This document shows positions 1 through 6,326 of a stretch of 6,523 nucleotides of DNA, piece after piece (positions within the stretch are counted from its first letter, which is position 1; every line of letters starts with the position of its first letter). A model generated the notes under the pieces. That model was not told the DNA's origin, searched no databases, and was given only the letters and a program-made list of their open reading frames with translations. Source of the stretch: Bacteroidales bacterium (GTDB lineage Bacteria > Bacteroidota > Bacteroidia > Bacteroidales > F082); assembly GCA_024762735.1 (NCBI GenBank), contig JANTGU010000130.1, forward strand, positions 1-6,523. The letters run 5' to 3'. Both the position numbers and the translations under genes were made by a program.

Positions 1-537
1 GCTTTTTTGCATCCTATTGATGGTAGAGTCCAGCAGGCGGGCTACATCATTGGCCATATCAGCAGCCATGGCTGCATCTTTATCTAAAACAGATATCTGC
101 ACTGCCATAAATTCGGTACGACGAAACCTGAAGTTGTCTTTGTACTGATTGTATAATTTGGTATACCGGTACTTTTCGTTGGGTTTGATGTCGTAATGCT
201 TCATCAAATGATACTTCTGGATGATGCGGTCGCGAATTTTGTTCGAGTTCAAAACCTGAAGCATCTGTTCCGTTTGTTCATCTTCTCCAAACTCCAGGAT
301 ATCTTTGGTATTATTAAAGGTGCTGCTCAACAAAACTTTTGAAATGGAATTGCTGGCAGTAGGAAACAAAATAACTTCTGATTTATAGAGGGGCGTAATA
401 AAGGTTGGCCCGGAAAAGACGGCTGATAAAATAATCGCTAAAACAGCAATAACCAAAAGTGTTGTTCGGTATTTTAAAGCAACCTTAAGCAGAACAGCCG
501 ATGTAAACAGCTGCTTCGATTTATTTTTACTACTCAT
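1..537 (-). CDS. Wzz-type polysaccharide chain-length determinant (partial, N-terminal part)
   Basis: This is the first 179 codons of an inner-membrane polysaccharide co-polymerase; the gene starts at ATG 537 and leaves the window at its left edge. Proteins of this family set the chain length of O-antigen, capsule or exopolysaccharide made by the Wzy pathway. A short basic N-terminus is followed by one membrane helix at about residues 26-42. Next comes the typical start of the periplasmic domain, L-Y-K-S-E-V-I-L-F-P at residues 50-59. Further on there is a helical stretch around residues 81-113 and the family-like segment V-Q-I-S-V-L-D-K-D-A at 146-155, followed by A-N-D-V. The second membrane helix and any C-terminal kinase domain would be outside the window, so I cannot tell a plain Wzz from a kinase-fused form. 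It lies 105 bp downstream of the flippase gene and has its own likely promoter. Confidence 0.85.
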   Translation of the reverse strand, partial: MSSKNKSKQLFTSAVLLKVALKYRTTLLVIAVLAIILSAVFSGPTFITPLYKSEVILFPTASNSISKVLLSSTFNNTKDILEFGEDEQTEQMLQVLNSNKIRDRIIQKYHLMKHYDIKPNEKYRYTKLYNQYKDNFRFRRTEFMAVQISVLDKDAAMAADMANDVARLLDSTINRMQKS

Positions 538-559
538 GTTTTCATTTTAGTAAAGAAAG

Positions 560-590
560 CAAAAATAGGAAATTAATTCAACCGACCAAG
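560..590 (-). promoter_or_regulatory. Candidate Bacteroidota-type promoter for the wzz-like gene
   Basis: Read on the minus strand, TATTTTTG (567 to 560) matches the -7 consensus TAnnTTTG exactly. CTTG (590 to 587) is one base from the -33 element TTTG, and the spacer is exactly 19 bp. Transcription would start near 553, leaving a leader of roughly 15 bases before the ATG at 537. The promoter lies after a weak terminator-like hairpin, which fits separate transcription of the chain-length gene. The evidence is motif match and position only. Confidence 0.42.
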
Positions 591-610
591 CATCACGTCA
601 AACTAATCGT

Positions 611-632
611 CAATAAAATAGCCCTGAAAGGG
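611..632 (-). terminator. Weak terminator-like hairpin after the flippase gene
   Basis: On the minus strand, about 10 bp past the flippase stop, CCCT and AGGG (632-629 and 625-622) form a 4-bp stem with loop TTC. It is followed by the T-rich run CTATTTTATT. The stem is short, so termination may be partial or absent. Confidence 0.28.
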
Positions 633-642
633 TGTTGGTTTT

Positions 643-2142
643 TTATTTTCCTGTTGACTCGTTCGCCCGCAAAATGGCAATCATATTTTTAATGTCAAGC
701 AGCTTAAGGGTAAAAGCTGCCCCCAGTCCCGTGAGCAGGGTGAGGGTGATGGTAACAGGCCACGAAAGTCCTGAATAGGTTTTTAACAGCCACGCCGCCA
801 TTCCCGTAAAAAAGGCTGTTAACAGTATGCGCAGCAGCAACATCCAATCGAATCGGAAATGGAAGATTTTAAGGGCAAGCCAAATGTTTAACAGCGCCGT
901 TAAACTTTGGGCGGTTAAGCTGGCGTATGAAGAGCCCAGCGCCTGAAGACGTGGTATTAATAACAGATTCATGATAATGTTACCGGCCATGCCCGCGAAG
1001 GCAATAAGGTTTAACCACTTTAAATTGTTGTTGGCCGTGAGCAGCGTGCCAAAAATGTAGTTGGACGAAATAGCTACAAAGCTAAACATGAGCACTCTGA
1101 ACACCGCGGCTGATTCAGCAATTCTGCTCTGGAAGTCAGCGGTAGATTCAACGCCATGAGGCACATACATCAACAACATGAGTTCTTTGGAATAAAAAAA
1201 GGCCGTGACCGCGATAATCAACGAACCGGAAATGATAATGGAAAAAGAGAGTCGCAGCAGATTGCCTATTTCCAGCTTCTCGCTAATCATTTTTGAAAAC
1301 AGCGGAAGAAGTAAAACCGAAAAGAGATAAGCAAAATTTTGCCCTGCATCCAACATTCTAAACGCTGCCGAGTAGATGCCCGATTGTAAATCACCCTCTT
1401 TTCCCGGAATAAGACGCTCCAAAAAAACAGGGTCAATCCGGTTGTAAAAGCTCATCAGTAGCACCAGCAAGGCAAAGGGGAGGCTCTTTTTAATAATCAT
1501 TATAAAAAAAGCAGGATTCCAGCTAAATTTCAGTGTCGAGGTATGTGTCAGCACGACACTTAAGGCTATGAGCACCGAAACCAGGTAAGCAATCGTTTGG
1601 CTGTACACGAACCATTCAATATTAAAGCGGTGATGCGCGATGCCGGTCCATAGCAGTATGCCGACAATTAAAATCATCAGCAAACGGTCGAGGATGGACA
1701 AAAAGCTGTCGATGGCAAAAAGCAAAAGGCCTGAAATGTTCGATCGTAAATACAGTAAGAACGAGAGCAGAAACTGGTTAATACCAACCCAGAAAAGTAA
1801 TTTCATCTGCTCACCCCGGTAGCCGATAGCATACCCAACCACAAAAATGATAAGGCCATAGAGCACGCCCAGTAAAAGTTTGATGGTACCGATGCCCATT
1901 AGGTGCTTGTCGAGCAGCTGATTGTTTTGTGCAATGTTTCGGTTATTAAAGTTGGTAATGCCCAGGTCAAGAAAAATAAAGAACAAAAAGGAGAAGTTAA
2001 ATATTGAAAAGTAAAAGCCATAGTTTTCAGGTCCCACCACGTTGTACACCTGCCTGTCAACTCCCAGTATCCAAAAGGGTTTTATCAGCAGATTCAGAAA
2101 AAGAATCAGAGTCAGATTTTTGAGGAATTTTTTTTGCATCAC
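643..2142 (-). CDS. Wzx-type lipid-linked oligosaccharide flippase
   Basis: This is a 499-residue, very hydrophobic protein of the MATE/MOP superfamily (polysaccharide biosynthesis protein family). It would flip undecaprenyl-diphosphate-linked repeat units from the cytoplasmic to the periplasmic face of the inner membrane. Many membrane helices run through the whole length, as expected for the 12-14 helices of Wzx. The N-terminal region is typical of Bacteroidota members: L-L-I-K-P-F-W at residues 18-24 and D-L-G-I-T-N-F-N-N-R-N at 59-69. The length is usual for the family and no break is visible. The open frame begins with GTG at 2142 followed directly by ATG at 2139; the ATG is the likelier start and gives 498 residues. 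It lies 89 bp downstream of the sugar transferase gene, which supports a shared polysaccharide pathway. Substrate specificity cannot be read from sequence. Confidence 0.9.
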   Translation of the reverse strand: MMQKKFLKNLTLILFLNLLIKPFWILGVDRQVYNVVGPENYGFYFSIFNFSFLFFIFLDLGITNFNNRNIAQNNQLLDKHLMGIGTIKLLLGVLYGLIIFVVGYAIGYRGEQMKLLFWVGINQFLLSFLLYLRSNISGLLLFAIDSFLSILDRLLMILIVGILLWTGIAHHRFNIEWFVYSQTIAYLVSVLIALSVVLTHTSTLKFSWNPAFFIMIIKKSLPFALLVLLMSFYNRIDPVFLERLIPGKEGDLQSGIYSAAFRMLDAGQNFAYLFSVLLLPLFSKMISEKLEIGNLLRLSFSIIISGSLIIAVTAFFYSKELMLLMYVPHGVESTADFQSRIAESAAVFRVLMFSFVAISSNYIFGTLLTANNNLKWLNLIAFAGMAGNIIMNLLLIPRLQALGSSYASLTAQSLTALLNIWLALKIFHFRFDWMLLLRILLTAFFTGMAAWLLKTYSGLSWPVTITLTLLTGLGAAFTLKLLDIKNMIAILRANESTGK

Positions 2143-2144
2143 GG

Positions 2145-2152
2145 CAAAAGTA
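2145..2152 (-). promoter_or_regulatory. Possible -7 promoter box before the flippase gene
   Basis: TACTTTTG on the minus strand matches TAnnTTTG exactly. A TTTG lies 22 bp upstream, slightly more than the usual 19-21 bp. The box ends only 5 bases before the ATG at 2139, so transcription from it would give a leaderless or nearly leaderless mRNA. It could also be a chance match in AT-rich sequence. Confidence 0.25.
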
Positions 2153-2156
2153 AAAA

Positions 2157-2175
2157 GTTAATCTCAGGAATTAAC
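2157..2175. repeat. Perfect 6-bp inverted repeat between the transferase and flippase genes
   Basis: GTTAAT (2157-2162) and ATTAAC (2170-2175) are exact inverted copies around a 7-base centre. On the minus strand the hairpin is followed at once by CTTTTT, so in the mRNA it resembles a weak AT-rich terminator or attenuator. It also falls between the possible -33 and -7 elements of the flippase promoter, where an operator could sit. Neither role is proven. Confidence 0.4.
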
Positions 2176-2231
2176 AAAACCGGGCTTATTATTTTTCTTC
2201 AATATGGGTTGCTTAATGGCTTTGGCAGGGT

Positions 2232-3647
2232 TTATTTCCCGCGTCCCTGAATAACAATAAGTATGGTGTAAATTAAAATTTTGAAATCCATGGCAATCGA
2301 CATGTTCTCGATGTACAAAATATCGTATTTAAGCCTGTCAATCATTTCGTCAACCGTGGATGCATAACCGTATTTAACCTGTCCCCACGAGGTAATGCCG
2401 GGTTTTACCTTTAGCAGCAACCGGTAGTGCGGGGCTCGTTTTACAATTTGGTCGATATAATACTGACGTTCCGGGCGCGGACCTACCAGCGACATGTCAC
2501 CTTTTAGCACGGTAAAAAATTGTGGAATTTCATCCAGCCGCACTTTTCGGATAAAGCGGCCAAAAGGAGTAATTCGAGGGTCGTTGTCAGAAGAGAGCTG
2601 AGGGCCGAATTTTTCAGCATCAATATACATCGATCGAAATTTATGCATCGAAAAAACTTTGCCGTGTTTGCCAATTCTGTCCTGCGAAAACAGGATAGGA
2701 CCCGGCGAGGAGAGTTTTACTCCAATGGCTGTGATGATATAAAAAGGGGTTAACAGGATGATGGCTGTCAACGAAAAAGCCAAATCAATAATTCTTTTTA
2801 AACTTTGCTGCCATGCAGGCATCAGGTCAGGAGATATCTCGATGAGTGGAGTGTGAAAAATACCTTTTATTTTAACCGATCCAAAGATGATGTCCTGCAT
2901 CAGAGGGATTACCTTGATAATAACATTAGAATCTTCCAGCTCTAAAATAATACGTTCTATCGTCTCTTTTTCCGAACGTTCAATGGCAATAATTACCTCT
3001 TCAACATTGTACTCTTTTAAAATTCCGTTCAGGCTTTTGTAGTTACCCAGATGGGGCAGGTATTTTGCCAGCTTGTAGTCTTCGCGATCAAAAACATTAA
3101 CAAAACCCACAAACTTGTTCCCCGACGATATTTCCTGGTTGGTAATGTCTTCGTACACCTGGGTCGCGTTTCCGTTGCTGCCGATAATGACGGTGTTAAA
3201 ACCTAATATTCCTTTGTGAACCCTTCGTACTGTTCGGGTGGTAAGATACAATCGAAATGCGTAAGTGAAAAAGAAGTGCAGTGCGAATAGCACCAGGAAT
3301 GATTTATAGTAACCTTGATAGGTATTGATTACGTCGTCGAGGATGAGCACAAAAAAGATGATGGTTACCCCGATTAGCGTGGAAGTCAGGGTTTGACCCA
3401 GTTCACGTAAACGAGCTTTTCGGTAGATGCGTCGATACGAACCGATTAACGTGTAGAGCAAAATCCAGAAAACAGGAACGACCACGATGGCGATCCAGTA
3501 CTTTTGATCGTGGATCATGTGGCCGAGGTAATTGTCAATGCCTTGCTCCTCGTTAACTTTTCTATATAAATAGAAGAGCGTCCAGGCGAGTGTTGAAGCA
3601 AGCCAGTCTAAAAACAGGTATTTAACAATCTGTAACTTCGCGTTCAT
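2232..3647 (-). CDS. Polyprenyl-phosphate sugar-1-phosphate transferase (WcaJ/WbaP-type)
   Basis: This 471-residue inner-membrane enzyme would start repeat-unit synthesis by moving a sugar-1-phosphate from a nucleotide sugar to undecaprenyl phosphate. The N-terminal third has about four membrane helices (near residues 8-27, 51-70, 88-104 and 115-134). A Rossmann-like soluble domain follows, with V-I-I-G-S-N-G-N at 153-160. The C-terminal catalytic domain (PF02397 type) spans about 283-471. It has a hydrophobic segment at 287-310, K-F-R-S-M at 336-340 and the catalytic Asp-Glu pair at 372-373 in L-D-E-I-P-Q. G-D-M-S-L-V-G-P-R-P-E is at 383-393 and P-G-I-T-S-W-G-Q-V at 416-424. All expected motifs are present, so it should be active. 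Glucose is the usual substrate of WcaJ-like members and galactose of WbaP; the sequence alone does not decide. The ATG at 3647 lies 4 bp after the lipoprotein stop, suggesting translational coupling. Confidence 0.92.
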   Translation of the reverse strand: MNAKLQIVKYLFLDWLASTLAWTLFYLYRKVNEEQGIDNYLGHMIHDQKYWIAIVVVPVFWILLYTLIGSYRRIYRKARLRELGQTLTSTLIGVTIIFFVLILDDVINTYQGYYKSFLVLFALHFFFTYAFRLYLTTRTVRRVHKGILGFNTVIIGSNGNATQVYEDITNQEISSGNKFVGFVNVFDREDYKLAKYLPHLGNYKSLNGILKEYNVEEVIIAIERSEKETIERIILELEDSNVIIKVIPLMQDIIFGSVKIKGIFHTPLIEISPDLMPAWQQSLKRIIDLAFSLTAIILLTPFYIITAIGVKLSSPGPILFSQDRIGKHGKVFSMHKFRSMYIDAEKFGPQLSSDNDPRITPFGRFIRKVRLDEIPQFFTVLKGDMSLVGPRPERQYYIDQIVKRAPHYRLLLKVKPGITSWGQVKYGYASTVDEMIDRLKYDILYIENMSIAMDFKILIYTILIVIQGRGK

Positions 3648-3651
3648 AGGT

Positions 3652-4557
3652 TTATTGTCGGTATAATAATTTTATGTTGTCAATATAAATTTTAGAAATA
3701 TCAACGTCTGAGCCAATGATAGCCCTGAAATATATTTTGAAATCGTAGGCATTGGTATAGCGTGAAGTAGTTGGAGCAAGGTTGACATAGATTTTGTTCC
3801 ATTCGGATGAATTGTTCAGGTAAACAAGGTCGTCCCATTGAAAATCACCCGGTAAACTGGTTAAAACCCCTACCAGAATTGGGGTGTCGGTTTTGAAATT
3901 CATTTCGAGAGCAACCGGTGTGCCGTCGCGCGGTAAATCGTAGCCATCGTACGAGTAGCCCCAAAACATGGGATGATCTTGTGTTAAAACAATTTTCCCT
4001 GAGTAACTTGAGTAGTCGCTCAAGAAAGCTTCGGGATTGTTGGCGGGCGAGGTTTGCTCGATGGTGGTGTCGCTGGTTTCCGATTCTTTAATAGAGATGT
4101 ATGAACCTTCAAAATCTTCGAGCCAGGCAAATTTTGTATTTTGGTAATATTCTGTTTCAAGGTTTCCTAAATTCATCACTGAATCGGGGACAAAATTAAA
4201 GTTCTCAAAAACGATGGGCTGGTAAAAAGGGTAGGGCACTCTTGTGCTTGAAATGCCGTTGAGTTTAATGCCAGGGCGAATTTCTAACCGGTGCTTGCCT
4301 TCAGCTAAAATAGGAAACAGCGCCGGAAGCTGAAAAACTCCCATTTGCTGATCGTCAACATAAACCCAAACATCTGAAATTTCCTGCGATGCACTGCCCT
4401 GGTCGGCGTAATAAGTATCAAGATAAACAGAATCTATTTTAAGGTAAGAAGGAATGGTTTGCGCACTTTCCATCTTGCGGCATCCACTTGCCAGCAACAA
4501 GGTAAAACCTAAGCTCAATAAAAAACTAAAATAATATACTGTGTAATCCTTTTTCAA
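3652..4557 (-). CDS. Polysaccharide-locus lipoprotein of unknown function (PEGA-like plus jelly-roll-like)
   Basis: I do not recognise a named family. No ATG is available before the signal peptide. The frame opens at TTG 4593, but I favour TTG 4557: AAGGGG lies just upstream, and the product then begins M-K-K-D-Y, a compact type II signal peptide ending in lipobox A-S-G-C with the lipidated Cys at 26 of 301 residues. From 4593 it would have 313 residues and Cys38. Residues C-R-K-M-E-S follow, without the clear acidic cluster of a Bacteroidota surface-export signal, so a periplasm-facing anchor is likelier. Residues about 63-97 (V-W-V-Y-V-D-D, then H-R-L-E-I-R-P-G) resemble a PEGA-type beta domain. 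Residues about 145-301 look like a jelly roll, opening with W-L-E-D-F-E and closing with I-Y-I-D-N-I. Its tight link to the sugar transferase gene suggests a role in polysaccharide export or binding; this is inference. Confidence 0.72.
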   Translation of the reverse strand: MKKDYTVYYFSFLLSLGFTLLLASGCRKMESAQTIPSYLKIDSVYLDTYYADQGSASQEISDVWVYVDDQQMGVFQLPALFPILAEGKHRLEIRPGIKLNGISSTRVPYPFYQPIVFENFNFVPDSVMNLGNLETEYYQNTKFAWLEDFEGSYISIKESETSDTTIEQTSPANNPEAFLSDYSSYSGKIVLTQDHPMFWGYSYDGYDLPRDGTPVALEMNFKTDTPILVGVLTSLPGDFQWDDLVYLNNSSEWNKIYVNLAPTTSRYTNAYDFKIYFRAIIGSDVDISKIYIDNIKLLYRQ

Positions 4558-4664
4558 TATCCCCTTACTGTTTACTGATTCAAACGCATCCAAAAGTTAG
4601 TTATTATCTTTATTGAGCATTTATTTTAACTATTTATTAACATTTGAAAACAGGGTCTAAACTT

Positions 4665-5600
4665 TTATCGGTTGGCATTTCCTGACCCGATAACTTTATC
4701 TAAAATTTGCCTTGCAAGCCCGATGGCTTTAAAACTGGTAAAAACTGGTATCCCGGGTGCTTTGTTAAAAGCAATAGCGTTGTAAAAGTTTTCAATAGCG
4801 CTACCAAGGGCGTTGGACGGTTTCGTGGTGAATTCTTTTAACTGAGCCGTTTCGCGATTTTCCATGCCGGGTAGCAATCCGGTTGCACGCTGTCCGGTAA
4901 AATCTACTTTGATATAATGTTCGTGTTTAAAGAACTCGGTTTGATGATGCTGAACGGAAGAAATCCTGCTGCCCATTAAAGTAAAGACACTGCCGTTGAT
5001 GAACTCAACTTTTGCATGAATAACATCCGGGGTTTTATTGATAATGCTGACGCCGGTGGCATGAACCTTTTTAATTTCCGATGGTACAACTGCCAAAGCA
5101 ATGACTAAATCATCAATAAGTTGATTGATTACCTCTGTTTTAAAAGACTCCTCCGTGGGCATGACCAACAATTGCGTATTAATTAACTCCGGTTGGCTAA
5201 CCTGCGGCATGGCCGCCATAAAGGCAGGGTTATACTGACTTAAATGACCAAACTGTATGTGTACCCCTGCTTCGGAGGCTGTTTCCAACAACAGTGATGT
5301 TTGCTGTGCGTTAAAGGTTATGGCTTTTTCAAAAAAGAGGTGTTTCGATTTTTTCAGCAACTGAATCAGTAAGTCAAAATAGGCTGCATCCGGCTCATCA
5401 ATGTAGATGGCATCTGTCCTTTCGCAAAACTTTTCCAACGATGTAAACTTGGGCAATGGCAATCCGGATGCCGGTTCGTCATCATGAAGGGTTTTGTCAG
5501 GTGAAAAGAAACCAACCAGCTTAACCGAATCGAATTTGTGGATGATATCTACCTTCCCCTTACTAAAATTTCGAGTTCCAAGAACACCAATTTTCAACAT
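4665..5600 (-). CDS. Degenerate Gfo/Idh/MocA-family oxidoreductase homologue
   Basis: This 311-residue protein aligns by eye with the Bacteroidota Gfo/Idh/MocA group related to UDP-GlcNAc 3-dehydrogenases: start M-L-K-I-G-V-L-G, then G-H-L-S-Q-Y-N-P-A-F at 118-127 (family G-H-V-E-R-F-N-P-A-F), K-K-V-H-A-T-G-V at 177-184 and S-R-I-S at 211-214. Key motifs are changed. The NAD(P) loop GxGxxG reads G-T-R-N-F-S at 8-13, EKP reads E-K-A at 91-93, and the catalytic D-xxx-H reads N159-xxx-D163. Only the lysine (K92) is kept. The frame is intact and the rest of the fold looks preserved, so this is not simple decay. It may be a pseudoenzyme, or may bind a sugar nucleotide without oxidising it. The ATG at 5600 is chosen because the family N-terminus begins there; the open frame runs on to 5792, but that part lies over pcm. 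It is divergent from pcm, and 71 bp or more separate it from the lipoprotein gene. Confidence 0.82.
   Translation of the reverse strand: MLKIGVLGTRNFSKGKVDIIHKFDSVKLVGFFSPDKTLHDDEPASGLPLPKFTSLEKFCERTDAIYIDEPDAAYFDLLIQLLKKSKHLFFEKAITFNAQQTSLLLETASEAGVHIQFGHLSQYNPAFMAAMPQVSQPELINTQLLVMPTEESFKTEVINQLIDDLVIALAVVPSEIKKVHATGVSIINKTPDVIHAKVEFINGSVFTLMGSRISSVQHHQTEFFKHEHYIKVDFTGQRATGLLPGMENRETAQLKEFTTKPSNALGSAIENFYNAIAFNKAPGIPVFTSFKAIGLARQILDKVIGSGNANR
4731..4750. repeat. Exact 10-bp tandem duplication inside the oxidoreductase gene
   Basis: AAAACTGGTA occurs twice in a row. It lies near the 3' end of the oxidoreductase gene and encodes part of P-V-F-T-S-F-K. Because 10 is not a multiple of 3, loss or gain of one unit would shift the frame for the last two to three dozen codons. 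The encoded residues fit the family pattern, so the repeat may be coincidental. Confidence 0.5.
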
Positions 5601-5678
5601 CTTGTCAGATTTTGCGCAAAAGTAACCTTTTTCTTTCGGCAGGTTTGCTATTTTAGCACAAAATTTCAGATTCAAAAA
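5601..5678. promoter_or_regulatory. Divergent promoter region between the oxidoreductase and pcm genes
   Basis: This 78-bp gap separates two divergent starts (ATG 5600 on minus, ATG 5679 on plus) and must hold promoters for both. For the minus strand, TACTTTTG (5624 to 5617) matches the -7 consensus TAnnTTTG exactly and would give a leader of about 10 bases; I find no good -33 element. For the plus strand, TATTTTAG (5649-5656) is one base from the consensus and has only a T-rich stretch in the -33 position. No strong ribosome-binding site is seen for either gene. Confidence 0.45.
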
Positions 5679-6326
5679 ATGATAGATACATACAGGCATA
5701 AAGGGATGCGCAAGCAGTTGGTGGCAACTTTGAAAAGCAAGGGGATAAAAGATAATAAAGTGCTTGAAGCTATCGGCAACATCCCGCGACACTGGTTTCT
5801 AGACTCATCATTTTTAGAATATGCCTACGAAGACAAGCCTTTTCCCATCGGTTCGGGGCAAACCATTTCGCAGCCATACACCGTGGCTCGCCAAACGGAA
5901 CTGTTGAAGGTGGAAAAGAACATGAAAGTGCTTGAAATTGGCACGGGCTCAGGTTTTCAGGCTTGCGTGCTTGGCGAGATGGGGGCTAAAGTGTACACGG
6001 TGGAACGACAGAAAAAACTCTACCTGAAAACAAAAAGTTTTTTAAAGCAATTTCCCTACCGTATCAAGGCGTTTTTTGATGATGGCAACAAGGGGCTTCC
6101 CTCGTTTGCCCCTTTCGACAGGATAATTATCACGGCAGCGGCTCCCGAGATTCCGGAGCGTTTAATCCAACAGTTAAAACCGGGAGGAATACTTTTGCTG
6201 CCGCTTGGCCTGGGCGAAGTGCAACAAATGGTTCGGATTACTAAAGACGCAGATGGAAAACTGGAGACTGAAAATTTTGGGAACTACCGGTTTGTCCCGA
6301 TGCTCAAAAACCGGGCTGACGATTAA
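5679..6326 (+). CDS. pcm: Protein-L-isoaspartate O-methyltransferase
   Basis: This 215-residue cytoplasmic enzyme uses S-adenosylmethionine to methylate L-isoaspartyl residues formed by ageing of Asn and Asp, which starts their repair. Family motifs are in order: I-P-R-H-W-F at 35-40, the substrate-site signature G-S-G-Q-T-I-S-Q-P at 58-66, and the AdoMet-binding loop V-L-E-I-G-T-G-S-G-F at 84-93. These are followed by V-E-R at 108-110, D-D-G at 134-136 (usually G-D-G), F-D-R-I-I-I-T-A-A-A at 147-156 and L-K-P-G-G at 166-170. The length is normal. The frame stays open upstream to 5538, but residues before M-I-D-T-Y-R do not resemble the family and would lie over the divergent gene, so ATG 5679 is the likely start; ATG 5706 is a less likely alternative. 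Its stop touches that of recX on the other strand. Confidence 0.95.
   Translation: MIDTYRHKGMRKQLVATLKSKGIKDNKVLEAIGNIPRHWFLDSSFLEYAYEDKPFPIGSGQTISQPYTVARQTELLKVEKNMKVLEIGTGSGFQACVLGEMGAKVYTVERQKKLYLKTKSFLKQFPYRIKAFFDDGNKGLPSFAPFDRIIITAAAPEIPERLIQQLKPGGILLLPLGLGEVQQMVRITKDADGKLETENFGNYRFVPMLKNRADD
6287..6314. repeat. 7-bp inverted repeat in the 3' end of pcm
   Basis: CCGGTTT (6287-6293) and AAACCGG (6308-6314) are perfect inverted copies separated by 14 bases. The repeat lies inside the last codons of pcm, close to its convergent junction with recX. No T-run follows on either strand, so it is not a standard intrinsic terminator, although it could still slow or stabilise transcript ends. Confidence 0.35.

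Noticed and set aside
1640..1822. 60-codon plus-strand open frame
   Set aside because: It lies wholly antisense to the flippase gene and the product has no recognisable features. It is a shadow frame.
2520..2753. 77-codon plus-strand open frame
   Set aside because: It lies antisense to the conserved catalytic domain of the sugar transferase, and its sequence looks like a frame shadow.
4594..4664. Possible terminator between the oxidoreductase and lipoprotein genes
   Set aside because: The stretch is AT-rich with repeated TTAA and AAATA words, but I could find no stem longer than 4 bp followed by a T-run.
5538..5678. N-terminal extension of the pcm frame
   Set aside because: The extra 47 residues are not like Pcm proteins and overlap both the divergent promoter region and the oxidoreductase gene.
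5601..5792. N-terminal extension of the oxidoreductase frame
   Set aside because: The extra 64 residues precede the family N-terminus M-L-K-I-G-V-L-G and would overlap the conserved start of pcm on the other strand.
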